Below, piece by piece: positions 62,822 to 64,000 of a stretch of 64,000 bases of DNA (position 1 is its first letter; every line of letters begins with the position of its first letter). This stretch comes from Vanilla planifolia. Lineage: Eukaryota > Streptophyta > Magnoliopsida > Asparagales > Orchidaceae. Position numbers and translations under genes: made by a program. The stretch lies in assembly GCA_023846275.1 (NCBI GenBank), contig CM043871.1, positions 33,696,578 through 33,760,577 of the forward strand, written 5' to 3'. A model generated the notes under the pieces. It saw only the letters and a list, made by a program, of their open reading frames with translations. It had not been told where the DNA came from and did not search any database.

Positions 62822-63520
62822 TTAGAGATTAAAATTAAAACAATCAATTGTAGCTACCAAATTCTCAAAAATATTATAACACTCTACCAAAGCAAAGGTC
62901 CAATCTCTAGGGATACAAATTTGCCTATATGACCAATTGTCACGACACCTTGAGCAACATTTCTCCATAATAGTTTCTTTCATTTCCATCCAAGGCAAGA
63001 CCCTTCTACCCATCTTTTCTTCCTTCAAGGTATTAGCCCAAAAACTTTTAGCATGAGTTAAGAGTTTCATTTTTGTAATTCTAATATTGATAATTATCCA
63101 TTCAATATCACCATTAAAAGAAATCATCCATATAAGTTAGTCAATCTAAATGAATATTTGTATCATGCACTCCATCAAAGGTAGGTGTCTTTACATGAAC
63201 TTTCTTATGGATATCTACTACAACCTCTCTAAGATTATTATCTCTCCTGTCCATCATATTATCTTTATGTTGTTCTATATCAATTACAAATAACTCAAGT
63301 GACCTAGGTGATGTAAATGTCTTATGTCTATCATTTAATTATCATATAATCCACTACAACTAAAAATTAATAATATTGTTAATACACTATTCAATTTTGT
63401 TATTTGTATCACATGCAAAATTATCCAATTCAATTCTGAGCTCTTCTAGGTTGTTCATGAAGACTTCTTTTTGTAGCATATAATATTGATGACTATGATG
63501 CTCAAAGACCTATAAATAAT
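62822..63520 (-). mobile_element. Ty3/gypsy gag (capsid) relic, minus strand
   Basis: The minus strand reads TPTFDGVHD near 63,185-63,160, then an open run whose ITKMKLLTHAKSFWAN and WMEMKETIMEK fit the retrotransposon gag pattern PTFDG-D...K...KL-G-A--WW...W-EMK-KL--KY-P. The middle is open for about 100 codons (62,822-63,127); outside it there are stops. Probably the 5' part of the minus-strand relic whose pol lies at 56.6-58.3 kb. Confidence 0.7.
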
Positions 63521-64000
63521 AAAAAAGAAGAAAATAAGAAAAACAACTTCCACTTCTTGGACCAAATTTGGCTTTTCAAAAGGAATATGGATGTGAAATT
63601 CAAACGTTATAAGTAATTAGGATAGGGTCAGGGATGGTGAGATGACCTAGAGGTTTAAAAGAATTTTAAGGTGTTTAAGATGAGGGTGGTGGCTAAGGAA
63701 CCAAATTAGAGTTTGTATGAAACTTTGGGCTTTAGGGGATAGATTGGTTGTAAGGTTTATCGTGGGAGAATGATTAGGATTAGGGTTGATGGAAGCAAAC
63801 TAAGTGGGTGACGTGTTGGGAGGAAGCTAAGATGAAATGCAATAAAGAATTTAGACTTCAGAGAGAAATGGTCATGGAGTAACGGGAAGGTCAACTAGGG
63901 TTTATAGTGAGATGAATAGCCTTAAAGGACTTGAAAGTTAGGGTTTCTTAGGTTTTTTTTGCGAAAGAGGATTTTGTGACTTGTAAAAGAGGAAAGGCTT
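63521..64000. other. Window edge, nothing recognised
   Basis: Moderately G-rich plus strand without coding signal. It could be the leader or LTR of the minus-strand Ty3/gypsy relic, or unrelated intron DNA of MRS2. Confidence 0.35.

Noticed and set aside
1..64000. CRISPR arrays, tRNA or rRNA genes, organellar inserts
   Set aside because: No regular spacer-repeat array, tRNA box pair, rRNA core or plastid/mitochondrial gene sequence was recognised.

Overview
This window is nuclear DNA of a flowering plant: AT-rich, with spliced GT-AG genes that belong to plant families, and large amounts of decayed Ty3/gypsy and Ty1/copia retrotransposon sequence. The species cannot be named from the sequence. 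The exon reading frames are intact, but several introns have grown to 4-9 kb by taking in repeats.

Five protein-coding genes can be supported, all on the minus strand. From right to left they are: the 3' half of an MRS2/MGT (CorA-type) magnesium transporter (50,356-55,853, 5' end beyond the right edge); ABCI1/CCMA, the ATPase of mitochondrial cytochrome c maturation (46,113-46,790, with introns probable in both UTRs); a LisH-CTLH-CRA protein of the GID8/RanBPM type (17,551-34,343, seven exons over 16.8 kb); a membrane-anchored START-domain lipid-binding protein (9,966-15,908, six exons); and the first two coding exons of ER oxidoreductin ERO1 (8,453-8,831, the rest probably beyond the left edge). 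These are ordinary housekeeping genes with no evident shared pathway. Their common strand is not evidence of an operon.

The remainder is repeat territory. The left 8 kb holds a plus-strand Ty3/gypsy pol relic interrupted by an 840-bp PIF/Harbinger-like element that carries a subtilase exon fragment, then two related 1-kb repeats with a 39-bp minisatellite. A plus-strand Ty1/copia relic sits in the second intron of the LisH gene, and a minus-strand copia reverse-transcriptase relic sits in an MRS2 intron. At 37,045-40,095 lies a GC-rich 3.05-kb solo LTR with a perfect 5-bp target duplication and two internal tandem arrays. The right end (56.6-63.5 kb) is a minus-strand Ty3/gypsy relic, apparently interrupted by a second LTR-like block.

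No tRNA or rRNA gene, CRISPR array or bacterial-type system was seen, and no clearly new biological system. The most notable items are the gene-fragment-carrying Harbinger element nested in a retroelement, the structured arrays in the solo LTR, the mobile 1-kb repeat with a visible empty site, and a NAGNAG tandem acceptor in the LisH gene.
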